NCBI RefSeq assembly: GCF_050859025.1
Contig: NZ_CP138200.1
Coordinates: 1,364,001 to 1,428,000 of the forward strand
Origin: Wukongibacter sp050859025
GTDB lineage: Bacteria > Bacillota > Clostridia > Peptostreptococcales > Caminicellaceae
Reading direction: 5' to 3'
Length of the DNA stretch: 64,000 nucleotides
In this document: positions 60,858 to 64,000 of the stretch, piece after piece
How the letters are laid out: each line of letters begins with the position of its first letter
Position numbering within the stretch: the first letter of the stretch is position 1
The notes under the pieces: model-generated
What the model was told of the DNA's origin: nothing
The model's input: the letters and a program-made list of their open reading frames with translations, nothing else
Databases searched by the model: none
Position numbers and translations under genes: made by a program

Positions 60858-62201
60858 ATGTTTAAGAAAATACTTGTTGCAAATAGAGGAGAAATTGCAG
60901 TAAGAATTATTAGAGCATGCAAGGAATTAGGAGTAGAGACGGTTGCAATATATTCTGAAATGGATAAGGATTCTTTACACGTTCATTTAGCCGATGAAGC
61001 AATATGTATTGGCCCTGCAATTTCGTCTAAGAGCTATTTAAATATAAATAATATCATTAGTGCTGCTAAGATTACTAAAGCCGAAGCTATTCATCCAGGA
61101 TATGGTTTTCTATCTGAAAATATAAAGTTTGCTAGTATATGTGAAACTCATGGAATAAAGTTAATTGGTCCAAGAGAGGAGCATATAAGCAAAATGGGAA
61201 ATAAATCAGAGGCTAGAAGGACAATGATTGAGGCAGGAGTACCTGTTGTTCCAGGATCTGAGTATGCTACTAATAAGGCTGAAGAGGCTATTAAAATAGC
61301 AGAAAAAATTGGATTACCAGTTATGATAAAGGCCGCCAGCGGTGGAGGCGGAAGAGGTATGAGACTTGTATATAAAAGGGAAGAGTTCATAAATATGTTT
61401 AATATGGCTAAGGCTGAGGCAACAGCTGCCTTCGATGATGATTCAATGTACATAGAAAAGTATATTGAAGGACCAAGACATATTGAGTTTCAAATATTAG
61501 CCGATGAACATGGAAGGGTCATTCACCTAGGTGAGAGGGATTGTTCTCTTCAAAGACGTAATCAAAAAGTATTAGAAGAAGCCCCTTGTACTATAATAAG
61601 CGATTCTATGAGAAAAGAAATGGGTGAAATGGCAGTAAAGGCTGCAAAGGCAGTTGATTATGTAAGTGCAGGAACTATAGAGTTTTTGCTTGATAAGTTT
61701 GGAAACTACTATTTCATTGAGATGAATACAAGGATTCAAGTTGAGCATCCAGTTACGGAATTAATTACAGGTATGGATTTAATAAAGTGGCAGATAAGGA
61801 TTGCTTGTGGTGAAAAGCTTGATGTAAATCAAGAGGATATAAATGTTAATGGCCATGCTATAGAGTGTAGAATAAACGCAGAGGATATAAATAATAATTT
61901 TGCCCCTTCACCAGGTAATATTGAGGATTATTTAGTGCCGGGAGGTAATGGTATTCGCATTGATACCCATATATACAGTGGATATAAGATTCCTTCAACA
62001 TATGATTCGATGATAGGTAAACTCATTGCATGGGGAAGAGACCGTGGAGAAGCAATTGCTAGATTGCAAAGAGCCTTAGATGAATTTATAATAACGGGAG
62101 TAAATACAAATATAGATTTTCATTGTCAAATATTATGTAATGATAAGTTTGTAGAAAACCAAATTGATACATCTTTCATAGAAAAAGAAATGATGAAATA
62201 A
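60858..62201 (+). CDS. accC: Biotin carboxylase subunit of acetyl-CoA carboxylase
   Basis: 447 residues, normal length. N-terminal domain starts FKKILVANRGEIAVRIIRACKELG; the ATP-grasp part has ASGGGGRGMR, EKYIEGPRHIEFQ, ERDCSLQRRNQKVLEEAP and the active-site EMNTRIQVEHPVTE. It carboxylates biotin on AccB using ATP and bicarbonate. Nine bases after accB. Confidence 0.97.
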   Translation: MFKKILVANRGEIAVRIIRACKELGVETVAIYSEMDKDSLHVHLADEAICIGPAISSKSYLNINNIISAAKITKAEAIHPGYGFLSENIKFASICETHGIKLIGPREEHISKMGNKSEARRTMIEAGVPVVPGSEYATNKAEEAIKIAEKIGLPVMIKAASGGGGRGMRLVYKREEFINMFNMAKAEATAAFDDDSMYIEKYIEGPRHIEFQILADEHGRVIHLGERDCSLQRRNQKVLEEAPCTIISDSMRKEMGEMAVKAAKAVDYVSAGTIEFLLDKFGNYYFIEMNTRIQVEHPVTELITGMDLIKWQIRIACGEKLDVNQEDINVNGHAIECRINAEDINNNFAPSPGNIEDYLVPGGNGIRIDTHIYSGYKIPSTYDSMIGKLIAWGRDRGEAIARLQRALDEFIITGVNTNIDFHCQILCNDKFVENQIDTSFIEKEMMK

Positions 62202-62226
62202 ATTTTTTGAAGAAGGGTGAAACAAA

Positions 62227-63144
62227 GTGATAAAGGAATTATTCAGAAAAAAAAAGTATGGAACAATAAATATAAATAATGCAGAAAATGATAGCAAAAA
62301 GATAGATTCAGAGTATTCTAAAAACATGAAAAAACAGGAAAAAAAGGATATAGATAATGATTTTTGGATAAGATGTAAAGGCTGCGGAGAGACCTTTTCT
62401 AAAGAAGAACTAATAAATAATTTTAATGTTTGTATTAAATGTGACCAGCACCTTCGAATAGGAGCAAGGGAGAGGGTGGAGTTAGTTTTAGATGAAAGTA
62501 GCTTTATAGAATACGATAGTGACATGAAGACTTTAGATCCCTTAAGCTTCCCAGGCTATGATGAGAAAATAGACAAAGCTAAGGAGCAGTCAGGAGAGTG
62601 TGAGGCTGTTGTGACTGGAGAAGGAAGAATTAATGAAATACCAGTTGTTATATGTGTTATGAATCCAGAATTTATGATAGGTAGCATGGGATCAGTTGTC
62701 GGAGAAAAAATCACTAGGGCAATCGAAAGAGCAATAGATAAGGAATTATCGGTAATAATATTTTCTGCTTCAGGTGGTGCGAGGATGCAGGAGGGGATAT
62801 TATCCTTAATGCAGATGGGAAAAACCTCTGCTGCACTTAGTAGATTAGCAGATAAAGGATTATTATATATATCTGTTTTAACTGACCCTACAACTGGTGG
62901 AGTTACAGCAAGCTTTGCTATGCTTGGAGATATCATTTTAGCAGAGCCAAAGGCCTTAATTGGCTTTGCCGGACCAAGGGTTATAGAACAAACGATAAGA
63001 CAAAAACTCCCAGAGGGATTCCAAAGATCAGAATTTCTGAAGGATAAGGGATTTGTCGATAAGATTGTTCACAGAAAGGACTTAAAGCGTATGCTTTATA
63101 GAATATTAGACATTCATACAATAGGGGGTGGGAAAAATGAATAA
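62227..63144 (+). CDS. accD: Acetyl-CoA carboxylase carboxyltransferase subunit beta
   Basis: 305 residues. A zinc ribbon (CKGCGETF with CIKCDQH, about residues 50-78) precedes the crotonase-fold carboxyltransferase with SASGGARMQEG and TTGGVTASFAMLGD. With AccA it transfers the carboxyl group to acetyl-CoA. The GTG at 62227 follows AGAAGGGTGA. It overlaps accA by eight bases. Confidence 0.96.
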   Translation: MIKELFRKKKYGTININNAENDSKKIDSEYSKNMKKQEKKDIDNDFWIRCKGCGETFSKEELINNFNVCIKCDQHLRIGARERVELVLDESSFIEYDSDMKTLDPLSFPGYDEKIDKAKEQSGECEAVVTGEGRINEIPVVICVMNPEFMIGSMGSVVGEKITRAIERAIDKELSVIIFSASGGARMQEGILSLMQMGKTSAALSRLADKGLLYISVLTDPTTGGVTASFAMLGDIILAEPKALIGFAGPRVIEQTIRQKLPEGFQRSEFLKDKGFVDKIVHRKDLKRMLYRILDIHTIGGGKNE

Positions 63145-64000
63145 CTCCCTAGAATTTGAAAAGCCAGTAATTGAGCTTGAAGAGAAAATTAGTGAACTGG
63201 AAAGCTTTGCCGAGTCAAATGGAGTTAACTTATCAGATGAGATAAATATTCTTAAAGATAAGCTAGAAAAAATTAAGAAGGAAGTATACTCTAACTTAGC
63301 ACCGTGGCAGATAGTCAAGGTTGCAAGATTGCAGGAAAGACCAACCACATTAGAATATATAGGGCTTATTATACCCGATTTTATAGAGCTTCATGGAGAC
63401 AGATTTTATGGAGATGATAGTGCAATTGTTGGTGGAATAGGAACCCTTGATGGAATGCCTGTAACTGTTATTGGACAACAAAAAGGAAAAAACACAAAGG
63501 AAAACATTAAGAGAAACTTTGGTATGCCCCATCCAGAAGGATATAGAAAAGCTCTTAGACTTATGAAACAGGCTGAAAAATTTAAGAGACCCGTTATTAT
63601 GTTTGTTGATACACCTGGAGCCTATTGTGGCCTAGGTGCCGAAGAGAGAGGTCAAGGAGAGGCCATAGCCGTTAATCTTTTGGAAATGAGTAGACTAAAA
63701 ACTCCAATAATAGTAGTAGTAATAGGGGAAGGGGGAAGCGGTGGAGCCTTAGCCCTAGGTATTGGTGATAGAGTCTGTATGCTTCAAAATTCAATATATT
63801 CCGTAATTTCTCCAGAGGGGCTTTCAAGTATTCTTTGGAAGGATGCATCCTTAGCTGAAAAAGCAGCAGAAATAATGAAATTGACAGCTCAGGATTTATC
63901 TGACCTTGCTGTAATAGACAAAATAATTGAGGAACCTACAGGAGGGGCCCATAAGGATATTGAATTTGTTTCAGATAGAATGAAAGATTATCTTTTAAAG
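63137..64000 (+). CDS. accA: Acetyl-CoA carboxylase carboxyltransferase subunit alpha, 3' end cut by the window
   Basis: 288 codons, open to the window end; a full AccA has about 315-325 residues. N-terminal coiled segment (IELEEKISELESFAE), then WQIVKVARLQERPTTLEYI, DTPGAYCGLGAEERGQGEAIA and IGEGGSGGALALG, all typical of AccA. The ATG at 63137 follows GGGGGTGGG and lies inside the end of accD. Confidence 0.95.
   Translation, partial: MNNSLEFEKPVIELEEKISELESFAESNGVNLSDEINILKDKLEKIKKEVYSNLAPWQIVKVARLQERPTTLEYIGLIIPDFIELHGDRFYGDDSAIVGGIGTLDGMPVTVIGQQKGKNTKENIKRNFGMPHPEGYRKALRLMKQAEKFKRPVIMFVDTPGAYCGLGAEERGQGEAIAVNLLEMSRLKTPIIVVVIGEGGSGGALALGIGDRVCMLQNSIYSVISPEGLSSILWKDASLAEKAAEIMKLTAQDLSDLAVIDKIIEEPTGGAHKDIEFVSDRMKDYLLK

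Overview
The base composition (about one third G+C), strong AGGAGG-type ribosome-binding sites, frequent TTG/GTG starts and family content point to a strictly anaerobic low-GC Gram-positive bacterium of the Clostridia/Tissierellia type. The Tad pilus locus has no secretin, as expected of a single-membrane cell. No phage, transposase or CRISPR array is visible. The chromosome here is a series of catabolic and surface operons separated by palindromic repeats.

Layout. 1-1.1 kb: end of a peptide ABC transporter (DppD tail and DppF). 1.3-6.7 kb: a CBS-PAS sigma-54 activator followed by a -24/-12 promoter driving a CoA-transferase and a GntP-type permease, probably an organic-acid uptake and activation unit. 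6.7-14.2 kb: a candidate structured RNA, tRNA-Arg(TCG), small membrane proteins, a Cache-domain chemoreceptor, an FtsH protease, a DUF3870 protein and a D-glutamate-cyclase-like protein. 14.7-18.6 kb: deoxyribonucleoside catabolism (LacI regulator, deoC, cdd, pdp) with a consensus LacI/CcpA-type operator. 18.7-22.2 kb: metallophosphoesterase, AraC/GyrI-like regulator and L,D-transpeptidase. 22.5-36.4 kb: a Tad/Flp pilus locus that also encodes an FHA protein, PP2C phosphatase, Ser/Thr kinase, a protein with TVLLDE repeats and two A24 prepilin peptidases.

36.5-56.5 kb: a complete ethanolamine utilisation microcompartment locus (eutS, P, V, W, A, B, C, L, a long BMC protein, E, M, T, a PduL-type phosphotransacylase, J, an uncharacterised Eut protein, N, pduS-like, pduT-like, an EutQ N-half, a second eutM, H, an EutQ cupin half, G). 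EutW/EutV sense ethanolamine, and the ANTAR domain of EutV should act on two dual-hairpin terminators found upstream of eutS and eutA. The lyase EutBC makes acetaldehyde; EutE and PduL take it to acetyl phosphate, EutG takes it to ethanol, and PduS, PduT and EutT maintain the cobalamin cofactor.

56.6-60.2 kb: a c-di-GMP-I riboswitch upstream of an HD-GYP protein, then an ECF-transporter S component, a methyltransferase and a DUF3842 protein. 60.4-64 kb: acetyl-CoA carboxylase genes accB-accC-accD-accA (accA runs off the end) behind a FapR-like operator.

The least explained signal is a 155-185-bp structured repeat present in five copies (plus one inverted fragment). Four intact copies end 33-35 nt before a start codon, three of these in the eut locus and one before cdd, and a more diverged copy ends close to the second eutM. 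Their stems differ in sequence while keeping pairing. It may be a mobile palindromic element recruited as a leader RNA.
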